From positions 62,001 through 126,000 of the forward strand of contig JAHFCO010000001.1 in the NCBI GenBank assembly GCA_023249475.1: 64,000 bases of DNA. The letters are read 5' to 3'. The translations under genes were made by a program, and so were the position numbers. This document shows, one piece after another, positions 1 through 7,928 of this stretch. The notes beneath the pieces are model-generated. The model worked only from the letters and a program-made list of their open reading frames with translations. It was not told the DNA's origin and did not search any database. This DNA comes from Bacillota bacterium. GTDB taxonomy: Bacteria; Bacillota_I; Bacilli_A; Erysipelotrichales; Erysipelotrichaceae. Positions within the stretch are counted from its first letter, which is position 1. The number at the start of each line of letters is the position of its first letter.

Positions 1-900
1 ACTTTTGGAATCCTCAAATGTAGAATCAGTGGCCCCACAGTAAACTAGAATGTTTTTTTCATTTTGGTATTTTGATATTACTTCACGTAACTTATCAAGC
101 TTATTAAATGCTGCATAAATTATCTTTGCTCTCTTCTGCAACAAAATTTCCTTATATGCGATTTGACTATCATTTAGATTTTTTGAACCTATTTTTGCAA
201 TCTTTTCGGAGTAATCTCTATACTCAAAAAACTCCTCGTTTGTCATATAGACCTTCGCAGGATAATAATAATATGGAGTTAGGAAACCTCCTTCAATTGC
301 TTGACGAAGATCAAAAGTAAAGACTTCACCTTGAAAATATCTCAATATGAAACTTGTTCCAGAATCATCAAAGTATCTATTTGGAGTTGCAGTTAGCCCT
401 AGCCTAAATTTAAATCGTTGATCGAGGTACTTGGACAAACTTTCAGCCCCGGCGTAATGAGCCTCATCAACAATAATAAAAATATCCTTTTTACATCGAT
501 TTATAATGTCTTGAGTATCGTCAAGTACAAATGAACTATTTGACATAACAAATACGGGGCTGTTGTCTACATTCCTATTCAGTTGACTAACTTTATTTGA
601 AACTTTACCTTTCCATCCTGGATATTTTGAATAACATTGAATAGGTGCAAAAGAAAATTTCTCAAATTCCTTTACCCATTGATCAACTAAATTCACATAT
701 GGACATAATACTATTGTGAGAAATGAATTATTCGATTCTTTTAATTTGAGAATAGACAAAATCGCTGTAAGTGTTTTACCTGTTCCAGTAGCCATTGAGA
801 AAATACCACAGTGGTTATTTTCACACCACTTATTTATTGCATCAATTTGATATCCTCTCGGCACAAACCAATCAGGAATTTTCGGTTCTGTTTTCTCCAT
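1..900 (-). CDS. SF2 DEAD/DEAH helicase, partial (3' end outside window)
   Basis: The reverse strand is open from an ATG at 900 to the window edge (300 residues), so the C-terminus is missing. An N-terminal 'PRGYQIDAINKW' Q-motif-like stretch precedes a Walker A 'MATGTGKT', a DEAH box 'IIVDEAHYAGA' and motif III 'LGLTATP'; a second helicase lobe begins near the edge ('ILVYCG'). This is the architecture of SF2 ATPases found in restriction and other anti-phage systems, where they translocate on or unwind DNA. The exact system cannot be named without the rest of the gene. It is clearly more AT-rich than the sugar genes after 1.8 kb, which suggests separate ancestry. The following 150 bp hold divergent promoters for this gene and the one at 1052. 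Confidence 0.85.
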   Translation of the reverse strand, partial: MEKTEPKIPDWFVPRGYQIDAINKWCENNHCGIFSMATGTGKTLTAILSILKLKESNNSFLTIVLCPYVNLVDQWVKEFEKFSFAPIQCYSKYPGWKGKVSNKVSQLNRNVDNSPVFVMSNSSFVLDDTQDIINRCKKDIFIIVDEAHYAGAESLSKYLDQRFKFRLGLTATPNRYFDDSGTSFILRYFQGEVFTFDLRQAIEGGFLTPYYYYPAKVYMTNEEFFEYRDYSEKIAKIGSKNLNDSQIAYKEILLQKRAKIIYAAFNKLDKLREVISKYQNEKNILVYCGATDSTFEDSKS

Positions 901-1051
901 CGTCCCCCCCATTAAACATGTACTTATATACGTATATATTACATTGATTGTATATAGATTTGTAGACTATCTTTTAAGTAGTATTATGCTGTACAATAAA
1001 TTGTACGATTTTAGTTGTGAAGAAAGAACAATTACGTAAAGGGGGACGAGT

Positions 1052-1459
1052 ATGAGTAGGTGGGTGTTCACCAGAGATGAGGCTATATTGCTCATGTGTT
1101 TATATTTCGAATTTGATTTCCTAAACTTTGACGATAAAGATAGCGAACATCTAAATTTGAGAGTATCGAATTACAGCTCAATATTTAGAATTATGAACAC
1201 TCATAATGTAAACTTGGATTTACATCCAAATTATAGAAATTTCAATGGTATATTTCTTCAAATACAATCAATTCGGCATTATCACTTAACTATTGAGGGC
1301 TATGAACCTCATGGAATCAAAAATAGCTCTCAACAATTCAAGAACCTCCTTTTTGATGCATTGAATGGAAAAATCTCTTTACCAAATGAAAAATCAAGAA
1401 TACTCGAAAAGCTTGTTCTTGATAAATATTCAGAGTCACTGTCAGATATTGAGTTTTAG
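1052..1459 (+). CDS. hypothetical protein resembling the N-terminal domain of HNH restriction endonucleases
   Basis: A 135-residue AT-rich ORF preceded by a good ribosome site (GGGGGA, 7-8 bases before ATG). The N-terminal 'W-FTRDEAILLMCLYF' and the later 'YRNFNGIFLQIQSI' look like the conserved N-terminal region that precedes HNH nuclease domains in some restriction enzymes (family pattern: W-T-R/x-D-E-x-x-x-x-x-D/C-L-Y-F, then F/Y-R-N-x-N-G-I/V). No HNH nuclease domain follows, so the gene is either a stand-alone domain or a truncated nuclease. It diverges from the helicase at 1-900 and is followed by a helicase remnant, which supports a decayed defence locus. The family link comes from pattern recognition only; the reading frame itself is solid. 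Confidence 0.5.
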   Translation: MSRWVFTRDEAILLMCLYFEFDFLNFDDKDSEHLNLRVSNYSSIFRIMNTHNVNLDLHPNYRNFNGIFLQIQSIRHYHLTIEGYEPHGIKNSSQQFKNLLFDALNGKISLPNEKSRILEKLVLDKYSESLSDIEF

Positions 1460-1510
1460 TATTGGTTATACTTCTTTCTAGATCTATGATTTAGGTACGA
1501 ATCATATGAA

Positions 1511-1562
1511 TGTCAGGTGAGTTATGAAGTAATCACCTCAATTGATCACACCACTCCTGACA
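1511..1562. repeat. nested inverted repeats at the edge of the helicase remnant
   Basis: An outer pair TGTCAGG (1511-1517) / CCTGACA (1556-1562) encloses an inner pair AGGTGA (1515-1520) / TCACCT (1533-1538). The element lies between the end of the ORF at 1459 and the start of recognisable helicase coding sequence. It could be a terminator-like structure, an operator or a deletion junction. No T-tract follows, so an intrinsic terminator is unlikely. Confidence 0.4.
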
Positions 1563-1639
1563 ATGAATACAATTAACTTGCTCATCATCTATTTCGTTTA
1601 TAACTGGTTTACGATTAACTTCGTACGATGGGTTATAGA

Positions 1640-1787
1640 TATGGAATCCTCAGTCATCATCGTGACGGAGATGGACAATGAGAAAAGCATAAACGATCCC
1701 CTGTTATGGGATGACATGTGTTATGTTTCATATTCAAGAGCGAAGAATCACCTTGTGATTCTTCCTCCGGACAATGTAAAATTATAG
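1640..1787 (+). pseudogene. remnant: C-terminal end of a UvrD/Rep-type SF1 helicase
   Basis: The last about 48 codons before the stop at 1787 read 'DMESSVIIVTEMD...' and 'MCYVSYSRAKNHLVIL', matching motifs V and VI at the C-terminus of UvrD/Rep helicases (family pattern F-K-G-L/M-E-x-x-V-I-I-L/V-T-D, then L-Y-V-A/G-x-S/T-R-A-K-x-x-L). All preceding helicase motifs are absent; the sequence upstream in the same frame is unrelated hydrophobic coding. A 5'-truncated gene is therefore the best reading. With the SF2 helicase and the HNH-N-like ORF it suggests a defence locus that has suffered deletions. It might instead encode a short expressed peptide, but no convincing ribosome site for one is present. 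Confidence 0.6.
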
Positions 1788-1808
1788 AGAATGAAAGGTG
1801 GGATTTGT

Positions 1809-2351
1809 ATGATTACCACAGAACGGCTGACACTGCGTCCTCTTACCGAAGAGGATGCATCGGAATTCTTGGCGTTGGAGATACGGAATCGTGATTTCTT
1901 TGCGAAATATTCCATTTCCCGGTCCGAGAGTTTTTATACCCTTGATCGTCAAATCGAATCGATCAAACGGGCAAAGAAGGCGATGGAAGACGATGCCATG
2001 TATCGCTTTGGGATCTTCCTCAACGAAACCGGGAAACTGATCGGGACGGTCGCATTCAACGACATCATTCGAGGCGGGATTCAGAGTTGTTTTATCGGGT
2101 ATACCTTGGATCAGGAACTCAATGGTAAAGGATATGCCAGCGAGGCGGTAAGAGGGATGGTCGACTACGGGTTCAATGTCTTGAACCTGCATCGCATTGA
2201 AGCCGGGGTTATGCCCTCCAATCTACCTTCACAGAAGGTCTTAGAGAAGTGTGGATTCATCCGGGAAGGATTGGCGCGCAAGAACGTCAACATCAACGGG
2301 AAATGGGAAGACCATTATACCTATGGGATCGTGAATCCGAAGGATGAATGA
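1809..2351 (+). CDS. GNAT N-acetyltransferase, RimJ/RimL type
   Basis: This 180-residue protein is a single GNAT domain. It opens with 'ITTERLTLRPL' typical of RimJ/RimL/SpeG-like enzymes, has the acetyl-CoA pyrophosphate loop in 'LNGKGYASEAVRGMVDYGF', and the late 'NLPSQKVLEKCGFIREG' signature. It would transfer an acetyl group from acetyl-CoA to an amine or a ribosomal-protein N-terminus; the acceptor cannot be predicted. The ATG at 1809 is preferred because AAAGGTGG sits just upstream; the ATG at 1791 overlaps that ribosome site. It marks the return to the balanced base composition of the main chromosome and is followed directly by an intrinsic terminator. Confidence 0.9.
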   Translation: MITTERLTLRPLTEEDASEFLALEIRNRDFFAKYSISRSESFYTLDRQIESIKRAKKAMEDDAMYRFGIFLNETGKLIGTVAFNDIIRGGIQSCFIGYTLDQELNGKGYASEAVRGMVDYGFNVLNLHRIEAGVMPSNLPSQKVLEKCGFIREGLARKNVNINGKWEDHYTYGIVNPKDE

Positions 2352-2366
2352 TTAGTAAGAAATATG

Positions 2367-2405
2367 AAAACCGATACGTCACAGGGTTGCGTATCGGTTT
2401 TTTTT
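2367..2405 (+). terminator. intrinsic terminator after the GNAT gene
   Basis: A 12-bp stem (AAAACCGATACG / CGTATCGGTTTT) with an 11-nt loop is followed by a run of T to 2405. A-rich bases on the other arm may let it also serve the convergent gene at 2446. Confidence 0.9.
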
Positions 2406-2445
2406 GTGATGGATGGAAATGTTTTTGCTTTATGAAGAGTAGACG

Positions 2446-2816
2446 TTATCCCATGCAATCTTCATCTTCGCATTTCAAGGCAAACCAGGGTATCTTCTTG
2501 CCGCAAGCACAGGTGTGTCGACGCTCTTGATCATGTAACCATGAATCGACCCCGATCGTCCGAATTTTCAGCATATTTTGATAAGCAAGTTCATGATGTC
2601 TTATCCCGTCGGTATAGAACGCATGGAGGATCGTGCATGGAAACTCTTCGCATTCCCCGCAATGAAGCAAACCCTTCTGGATACAACAAGATCGGGTCGG
2701 ACAATCCGCCAAGAGTTCATTCTCGCTGCGACATCCCATGCAATCCGCGTTTTCCTTATAATTCTTGCATCCCCACAATACAGTCCGCAGAGCGATAGCG
2801 TCTCAAGCGTTTGCAT
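2446..2816 (-). pseudogene. DUF3795 cysteine-rich protein, single frameshift near the N-terminus
   Basis: Two overlapping frames together give one DUF3795 protein: 'MQTLETLSLCGLYCG' from an ATG at 2816 (ribosome site GAGGGG), then in another frame '...CKNYKENADCMGCRSENEL...HCGECEEFPC' down to the stop at 2446. DUF3795 proteins are small cysteine-rich, presumed metal-binding proteins of unknown function with 'CGLYCxxC' followed by 'CxGC' and 'CYECxxFPC' clusters, all seen here once the frames are joined. The frames meet in a GGGGA run near 2766-2772, where one missing base would explain the break. That may be a true mutation or a sequencing or assembly error. Confidence 0.75.
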
Positions 2817-2925
2817 GGTTACCCCTCGTTTCATCTTGAATTATAGACGAGTCTCAGTGTTGGGGCAAGGCTGAATCCATGATGATCGGTTCAGAGATTG
2901 TTTGGGGATGATGAAGGTCGAAGAT

Positions 2926-2957
2926 AAAGAAGTGCGATCCCCTCAAAGGGATCGCAC
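2926..2957 (-). terminator. intrinsic terminator of the TrpA-like/PTS operon
   Basis: A perfect 10-bp stem GTGCGATCCC (2932-2941) / GGGATCGCAC (2948-2957) with a 6-nt loop. On the minus strand it is followed by TTCTTTATC, and it lies 22 bp past the stop of the TrpA-like gene. Confidence 0.8.
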
Positions 2958-2978
2958 CTGATTCATTCGATTACGAAT

Positions 2979-3680
2979 CTATTCGACAATCCTTGATGCT
3001 TTATCAGGATGAATCACTTCATCGAGATAGGCGAGGAGTGTCTCCCGATCGATGATCTTCTTCGTCAACTCACTCCCGATGATGGCGCCAACCTGGTGCG
3101 AGTGCACTTCATCGATGTCGGTTTTGCTTCTGAGGCCGAACCCGACATTGATTTCAATCTCGCTGGATCTACGGATTCGGGCGATGGTCGACGGATATTC
3201 CCTTCCTCGGTCTACCGATCCGGTTTGACCAAGCGAACTCATGACATAGGCGAAGACGTCGCAGTGTTTCAAGCGATGTTCGATTTCATCGTCGTTCAGC
3301 TTCTCATGAAACAATTGGATCGTTTTCGGGTGATCCTCGATCACGAGATCCGGGAGGATGAGGCCCTCATATCTTGAGGGTTCTTCAAGCAATGCATACT
3401 CTTCGATGGCATCGCCATATGCCATGACAATGCGTCGTAGATACGGATATCTCACCTTTAGCTCATCCATCACTTGGATGTACCTTGCCTTACAAAACCC
3501 TTGGCTCAGAACGAATGCGTGGCTTTGGGCGATGGTCGGACCATCCAGGAAGGGATTTGGCGAGGGAATCCCGAACTCGATCGTATCGACCCCACGACGA
3601 ACCAATTCATCGACGGTTTCGAAGAATACCTTCGGGGTAGGATAATCGATCAAAAGATAGAAGACAAGATCTGAAGACAT
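2979..3680 (-). CDS. TrpA-family (tryptophan synthase alpha-like) TIM-barrel enzyme in a PTS operon
   Basis: A 233-residue TIM barrel of the tryptophan synthase alpha family. The TrpA active-site region is kept: 'IEFGIPSPNPFLDGPTI' carries the equivalents of the catalytic Glu (E35 here) and Asp (D46), and a phosphate-binding 'VGFGLRSKTDIDEV' follows near residue 180. True TrpA cleaves indole-3-glycerol phosphate and works with TrpB. No trpB or other trp gene is present, and this gene is translationally coupled (TAATG overlap) to a PTS permease. I infer a retro-aldol or isomerisation step on the phosphorylated sugar delivered by that PTS; this is not proven. At 233 residues it is slightly shorter than normal TrpA (about 260-270). 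Confidence 0.8.
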   Translation of the reverse strand: MSSDLVFYLLIDYPTPKVFFETVDELVRRGVDTIEFGIPSPNPFLDGPTIAQSHAFVLSQGFCKARYIQVMDELKVRYPYLRRIVMAYGDAIEEYALLEEPSRYEGLILPDLVIEDHPKTIQLFHEKLNDDEIEHRLKHCDVFAYVMSSLGQTGSVDRGREYPSTIARIRRSSEIEINVGFGLRSKTDIDEVHSHQVGAIIGSELTKKIIDRETLLAYLDEVIHPDKASRIVE

Positions 3681-4954
3681 TAACCGAAGTACCCGAACAA
3701 CAAGCCGAGGATCGGTCCATAGAACGCATAGTCGGTTTCACAAAGGACGCGCATGACCGGTTCGAACCCTCCGATGTATTGGATCAAGAACGCTTGGCCG
3801 AAGATGAGGATCAACCCGTTGACGAACGAACCGATGATGGCGCCTCTGCGCCCTCCGGTGGAGTTGCCATAGATCGCGGTAACCGCTCCGGTAAAGAAGA
3901 CGGGGATCAAGGCGGGGAAGACGACGACGGGGAACTTGACCAAACCGAGGATGACCATGCCCAGGATGTTTGCGGTTAGGCAAGAGAGGAATCCGACGAT
4001 GACGGAGGTCGGGTGGGCGGGGAATAAAATCGGAACGTCCAAGCCCGCTTTCGCATTGGGGACCAGTTTCTCCGAAATGCCATGGAAAGCCGGCACGATT
4101 TCCGCCAACATCATCCGGACACCGGTGACGATGATGGTGATCCAAACGCCAAACGTAATCCCGTTCAAGATCGAGAAAGAAAGCAAGTCGCGACCGCCGC
4201 TGACTTTTTCAAGGACGAAGGCGTTCCCCGCCAACAATGCGGCGACCAGGAACAGTAATCCCATGATGACGGTCAATGCGATGCTCATTTCACGAAGGAA
4301 GGATAGTTTCTTGGGAAGTTTGATTTCTTCCAGGTTGTTCTTGGGATTCCCGACGATCCCGCCGAGTTTCGAAGCGATCCAGCATCCGATGGAACTGGAA
4401 TGGGCGATCGTGAATCCTTCGCCTCCAGGGACTTTCTGCGTGATCGGCGCCATGTAGGCGCAGGTCAATGTCAGGTAAACACCCAGGATCACCGAGCCGA
4501 CGGAAACGACGACCGTGGTGTCCCAACTCGTCATCGTGGTCAAGACCGCGGCGATCATCCCGGCGTAGAAGAAGGAAACGTGGGCCGACAGGTGGATGTA
4601 TTTAAACGGGGTGAACCTGGCCATCAGAAGATTGATCGCGAAACCGCCGATGAAAATCAACGCCATCGGGAGACCGATGTTCGCGAGACTCGCACCGATC
4701 GCGCCGCCGATATCCATCGGAACGATCGGCATCCCGAAGATTTTCTGCAACATCAGTTGCAGGGGGGCAAGCGCCATCCCAAGGTTCTGCGCGGCGGTGT
4801 TGATGATGGTGAAGCCCAACATCGTTTTCACCGTGCCGCTGATGACTTTATCAAAACTCTTCTTTTGCAGAAGGAGTCCGATGCATACGAAGATACCGAT
4901 CAAGAACGTCGCTTCACTGAAAATGCGCGTAATCAAATACATTAAGATTTCCAT
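3680..4954 (-). CDS. PTS EIIC permease, SgaT/UlaA (ascorbate-galactitol) superfamily
   Basis: A 424-residue polytopic membrane protein (about 10-12 hydrophobic segments) with the SgaT/UlaA-type N-terminus 'GIFVCIGLLLQKKSFDKVISGTVKT', the internal 'EGFTIAHSSSIGCWIASKLGG', and a C-terminal 'ILFPAHPTSVIVGFLSCL'. It is the translocating subunit and phosphorylates its substrate during uptake together with the EIIB and EIIA encoded upstream. The substrate need not be ascorbate: no UlaG or UlaD gene is here, and the true ula genes lie at 30-32 and 49-53 kb. It overlaps the TrpA-like gene by one base (TAATG) and has a clear AGGAGGGG ribosome site. EIIA, EIIB, EIIC and the TrpA-like protein form one operon behind the PRD regulator. 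Confidence 0.9.
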   Translation of the reverse strand: MEILMYLITRIFSEATFLIGIFVCIGLLLQKKSFDKVISGTVKTMLGFTIINTAAQNLGMALAPLQLMLQKIFGMPIVPMDIGGAIGASLANIGLPMALIFIGGFAINLLMARFTPFKYIHLSAHVSFFYAGMIAAVLTTMTSWDTTVVVSVGSVILGVYLTLTCAYMAPITQKVPGGEGFTIAHSSSIGCWIASKLGGIVGNPKNNLEEIKLPKKLSFLREMSIALTVIMGLLFLVAALLAGNAFVLEKVSGGRDLLSFSILNGITFGVWITIIVTGVRMMLAEIVPAFHGISEKLVPNAKAGLDVPILFPAHPTSVIVGFLSCLTANILGMVILGLVKFPVVVFPALIPVFFTGAVTAIYGNSTGGRRGAIIGSFVNGLILIFGQAFLIQYIGGFEPVMRVLCETDYAFYGPILGLLFGYFG

Positions 4955-4963
4955 TTGCCCCTC

Positions 4964-5245
4964 CTATTGAGCTTTCTCTTGAATTTTCGCTAGTAATGCC
5001 AACCGTAAGCCGACTTTATCCGTTAAATTGTCGATTCGTATGATCTTCTCATCGGCGCCTCGAATCACATCCGCGATATCCGATGTCGTAATGATCCAAT
5101 CCGCACTCTTCGGGTCGACCGATGCGACATCCGCCGCTTCGATATTCGCTTCGATTCCTTCTTTATCAAGGATTTGTTGGGCGAAAAGCCGTAGCATCAT
5201 GCTTGTTCCGACCCCCGCTCCGCAAACCGTAAGGATTTTAACCAT
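4964..5245 (-). CDS. PTS EIIB, SgaB/UlaB family
   Basis: This 93-residue cytosolic PTS component has the phosphocysteine loop 'ILTVCGAGVGTSMM' at the N-terminus; C8 is the residue phosphorylated by EIIA. The pattern C-x-x-G-x-G-T/S-S is characteristic of galactitol/ascorbate-type IIB proteins. It passes the phosphoryl group to the sugar bound by the EIIC at 3680-4954. It lies 9 bp upstream of EIIC and 10 bp downstream of EIIA, so all three subunits should be made together. Confidence 0.92.
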   Translation of the reverse strand: MVKILTVCGAGVGTSMMLRLFAQQILDKEGIEANIEAADVASVDPKSADWIITTSDIADVIRGADEKIIRIDNLTDKVGLRLALLAKIQEKAQ

Positions 5246-5255
5246 GTTTCCTCCC

Positions 5256-5690
5256 TTAGAGCATGTCGTAGATCAACTTCGGATCACGCTCAGCCAGAAT
5301 GGACTCCAGCTTCGCTTCATCCCCGAAGATGTCCGCGATATCGCTCAATGCTTCAAGATGCTTCGTATTGTCTTTTGCGGCGAGACAGATGATGAGCCGT
5401 ACCGGATCGTTTTGACGATGTCCGAAGACGACCGGTTCTTTCAATGTCATCAATGCGATCGAAGTATGGATGACGCCTTCTTCGGGACGGGCGTGGGGCA
5501 TCGCGATGCCGGGGGCGATCACGATGTACTGACCGAACTCCAAGACTTTAGCGATCATCGCATCGATGTACGTTGCTTCGATGTCGCCATGTTCGAGTAA
5601 TATCTTCCCTGCGAGCCGAATGGATTCCTGCCATGTTTTCGCATCGACTTTCGTCCGGATCCGACTTTGACTTGTAATCTCTTGAATCAT
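5256..5690 (-). CDS. PTS EIIA, fructose/mannitol (PTS_EIIA type 2) family
   Basis: A 144-residue EIIA with the active-site segment 'IVIAPGIAMPHARPEEG'; H66 accepts phosphate from HPr and passes it to EIIB. I chose the ATG at 5690 because it forms an ATGA overlap with the stop of the regulator gene and lies 6 nt after GAGGG; the in-frame ATG at 5696 abuts that ribosome site. Its sequence is closer to the EIIA of SgaT-type systems (UlaC) than to glucose-type EIIA, which fits its partners. Confidence 0.92.
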   Translation of the reverse strand: MIQEITSQSRIRTKVDAKTWQESIRLAGKILLEHGDIEATYIDAMIAKVLEFGQYIVIAPGIAMPHARPEEGVIHTSIALMTLKEPVVFGHRQNDPVRLIICLAAKDNTKHLEALSDIADIFGDEAKLESILAERDPKLIYDML

Positions 5691-7780
5691 AACCATCCCT
5701 CTTTCATGATGACATCGTAGACTTCGGATGTCGTTAACTTGCGTAGACGATCCCTTGTTTTCTCAACCGACAGTAACTCGATCAGATGGGTTAGTGTGTT
5801 GACATGGGAAGTCTTGTCATATGGCGCCAACATGACCACGGTATCGATCGGACCGAACCGATGGTCGATTTCGAACCGTTGCTCCAGCAATGCGACAACG
5901 ATGGAAGCCTGCAGGACATTCCCGTCATTGTATGCATGCGGCATGGCGATTCCCGGCGCGATCATGATCCATCCTGGATGTTCATCATAATGGGCCTTCA
6001 ACTGGCGGATATATTCCGGACGGATCCGGTCTGACGCTAGAAGGGGTTGTGCGCACTCCTCGATGAGCCCTTCCAGATTCATACTTCTCTGAATCTTCAC
6101 GATCCCTTGGGGGAACAAGATCGACGGAACCGCTCCCCGTCCGTTCCCGGCTTTATGTTTGTTGGTTTGTTTTGAGAACCGAACACTCACTTCATTCATG
6201 ATGCGTGCGGCCGTCTCCTGATCCGTGACTTGGTTGACGATCGCCGCGAACTCTTCGAGAATCCCGTTATTTTCGTCGAACTCATCCGTCTTCCTGCGAG
6301 GCAGGACTTCACTCAGCTTCTTGATGTCGACATCGCTAAGCAACGGCGTGACTTCGCTCATTCTCATCCCGACGGACTTCAACGGCACGGTCGTAACGAT
6401 GTGGTCGAACTCCAGTTTCTGTAAACACTCGTTCACCCTTGATTTCGAAACGATATCCACGATTTCGTATCCTTCGAAGAAATAGGAGAGACGTGAAGCC
6501 AGCAACTGCGACGTCCCGACCCCGCTTGAACATACCAGCAGAATCCGAACGTTCCCGTGGGCCGAACTTGACTCCGACGGGAGGTTCGCCGCGAAATGCA
6601 TCGCGATATAACAGAGTTCGTCATCGTTGAACGTCAACGCATGGTTGACCTCGATTTCCGAAATCGCGATCCGGACCGCTTCGAAAACAGGACCATGACT
6701 TAACTGGAATTTCGTTAACAATGGGTTTTCGACGGGCCGATCGACGCGGATCCTCTCGATCGCCGGGATGATGTGGAGCAGGAGCCCCTTCTTGATTTTC
6801 AGATGGTCAGGGAAGTTCAGGTTCAAGTTTTTTTCGACCCGACCGATCATTCTTTCGAGTTCTTCATCCAGTTCCGGGTGGTTCTGAGTCGACTCGTCCT
6901 TTTCACGATACGCAACCGATGCGCCAAGGAGGTGATAGGTAAGGTAGGCGGTCTCGGATTCGGTGAACGTCACGTTGAATTTCTTTGAAAGCAAGCACGC
7001 GAGTTCGACGGCATCTTGATATTCGCCTTTAGCCTTGATTCTATATAGTTCCGTCTCGTTGATCTCGATCACTTTGTCTTCACGAATCCGCTGAATGGCC
7101 AATACGATATGGATCAGAATATTGATGTAGCTTTCGACGGAGAACTCGAAATGCTGCGTTTCTTGCAGACGATCGATTTGCCTTCTCGCTTCATCCACCA
7201 TCTCTTCGTCCATCATCGACTTCAACGATTCGATTCTTTCATCCAGATCGTCGTAATGCGTCAACGCTTGTTTCTTTGACGACTCGCGGATACAGTCGAG
7301 ATAGGCTCTGCGCTTAAAGTTCTCATCTCCAAGAACGGAGAGAAACGACTGATTCCGTTCGAGTTTCAATCCGTATTTCTCAAGCCGTTTGGATATCGGT
7401 TTGATGTTGGCGATGACGGTCGAGAAACTCACATTCAAGGTTTTTGCGAGTGTGTGGGCCGAGATCCTGCCTTTTTTTAGAATCAGACGCGTCATCGCGT
7501 CGGTTCGCGCGTCGGGGAACTCATCCATCGTTTTTTGATTCTCCCGTTTCAGTTCACCGACCAACCGATCTTTGTCGAGTCGCGGATGCATTCCGACGAT
7601 CGCATTCGATCGTTCCAGGGTGGGTAAACCCTTCTCTCCCAACCAAGCATCGATGATCGGCAAGTCGTTGCGAATCGTTCGCTGCGAACACGCCAGGTTC
7701 CTCGCCAAGGACGCGACACTGTGAAAAGAGTTGTCATGCATCAAAATCTTGATCAACTCGATTTTCCGACGGTCCAACAT
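5687..7780 (-). CDS. PRD-containing transcriptional regulator with EIIB- and EIIA-like domains (BglG/LicR/MtlR type)
   Basis: A 697-residue activator of the LicR/MtlR class. Order: two helix-turn-helix regions (about 1-70, with 'SVASLARNLACSQRTIRNDL', and about 95-150), two PTS regulatory domains (about 190-300 and 310-400; 'HIVLAIQRIRED' and 'LLLHIIPAIERIR'), an EIIB-like domain with 'ILLVCSSGVGTSQ', and a C-terminal EIIA-like domain with 'IAPGIAMPHAYNDG'. Phosphorylation of PRD histidines, the EIIB cysteine and the EIIA histidine by PTS proteins tunes activity in this family. It is the first gene of the PTS operon and overlaps EIIA (ATGA), so it most likely activates its own operon when the substrate is being transported. 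Confidence 0.93.
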   Translation of the reverse strand: MLDRRKIELIKILMHDNSFHSVASLARNLACSQRTIRNDLPIIDAWLGEKGLPTLERSNAIVGMHPRLDKDRLVGELKRENQKTMDEFPDARTDAMTRLILKKGRISAHTLAKTLNVSFSTVIANIKPISKRLEKYGLKLERNQSFLSVLGDENFKRRAYLDCIRESSKKQALTHYDDLDERIESLKSMMDEEMVDEARRQIDRLQETQHFEFSVESYINILIHIVLAIQRIREDKVIEINETELYRIKAKGEYQDAVELACLLSKKFNVTFTESETAYLTYHLLGASVAYREKDESTQNHPELDEELERMIGRVEKNLNLNFPDHLKIKKGLLLHIIPAIERIRVDRPVENPLLTKFQLSHGPVFEAVRIAISEIEVNHALTFNDDELCYIAMHFAANLPSESSSAHGNVRILLVCSSGVGTSQLLASRLSYFFEGYEIVDIVSKSRVNECLQKLEFDHIVTTVPLKSVGMRMSEVTPLLSDVDIKKLSEVLPRRKTDEFDENNGILEEFAAIVNQVTDQETAARIMNEVSVRFSKQTNKHKAGNGRGAVPSILFPQGIVKIQRSMNLEGLIEECAQPLLASDRIRPEYIRQLKAHYDEHPGWIMIAPGIAMPHAYNDGNVLQASIVVALLEQRFEIDHRFGPIDTVVMLAPYDKTSHVNTLTHLIELLSVEKTRDRLRKLTTSEVYDVIMKEGWL

Positions 7781-7892
7781 CCTTTCACCCGCTTTCTTCC
7801 TTTGTCCAAAATATACCTATTTTCGGGATGAATCACAAGAGAACTCCGTCAATCCGTTGATATTGTTTTTCCATCATCGTGTGAATTCGCAT

Positions 7893-7922
7893 AACAAAAG
7901 CAAGGGGCGACCCTTGCTTGAT
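7893..7922 (-). terminator. intrinsic terminator after the 7929 gene
   Basis: A 9-bp stem AAGCAAGGG (7898-7906) / CCCTTGCTT (7911-7919) lies just past the stop; the minus strand continues with TTTTG. The T-tract is short but the position is right. Confidence 0.7.
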
Positions 7923-7928
7923 TTCATA

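Noticed and set aside
2348-2874. Several overlapping plus-strand ORFs opposite the DUF3795 gene
   Set aside because: They have no ribosome sites or recognisable domains and are complements of the cysteine-rich gene on the minus strand.
2979-3680. Assignment as biosynthetic tryptophan synthase alpha chain
   Set aside because: There is no trpB or other trp gene, and the gene is coupled to a PTS permease; I kept only the family name.
3009-6630. Plus-strand ORFs of up to 190 codons across the PTS operon
   Set aside because: They lie opposite genes with clear PTS motifs; their composition (Asp/Arg/Gly-rich) is typical of antisense frames in this base composition.
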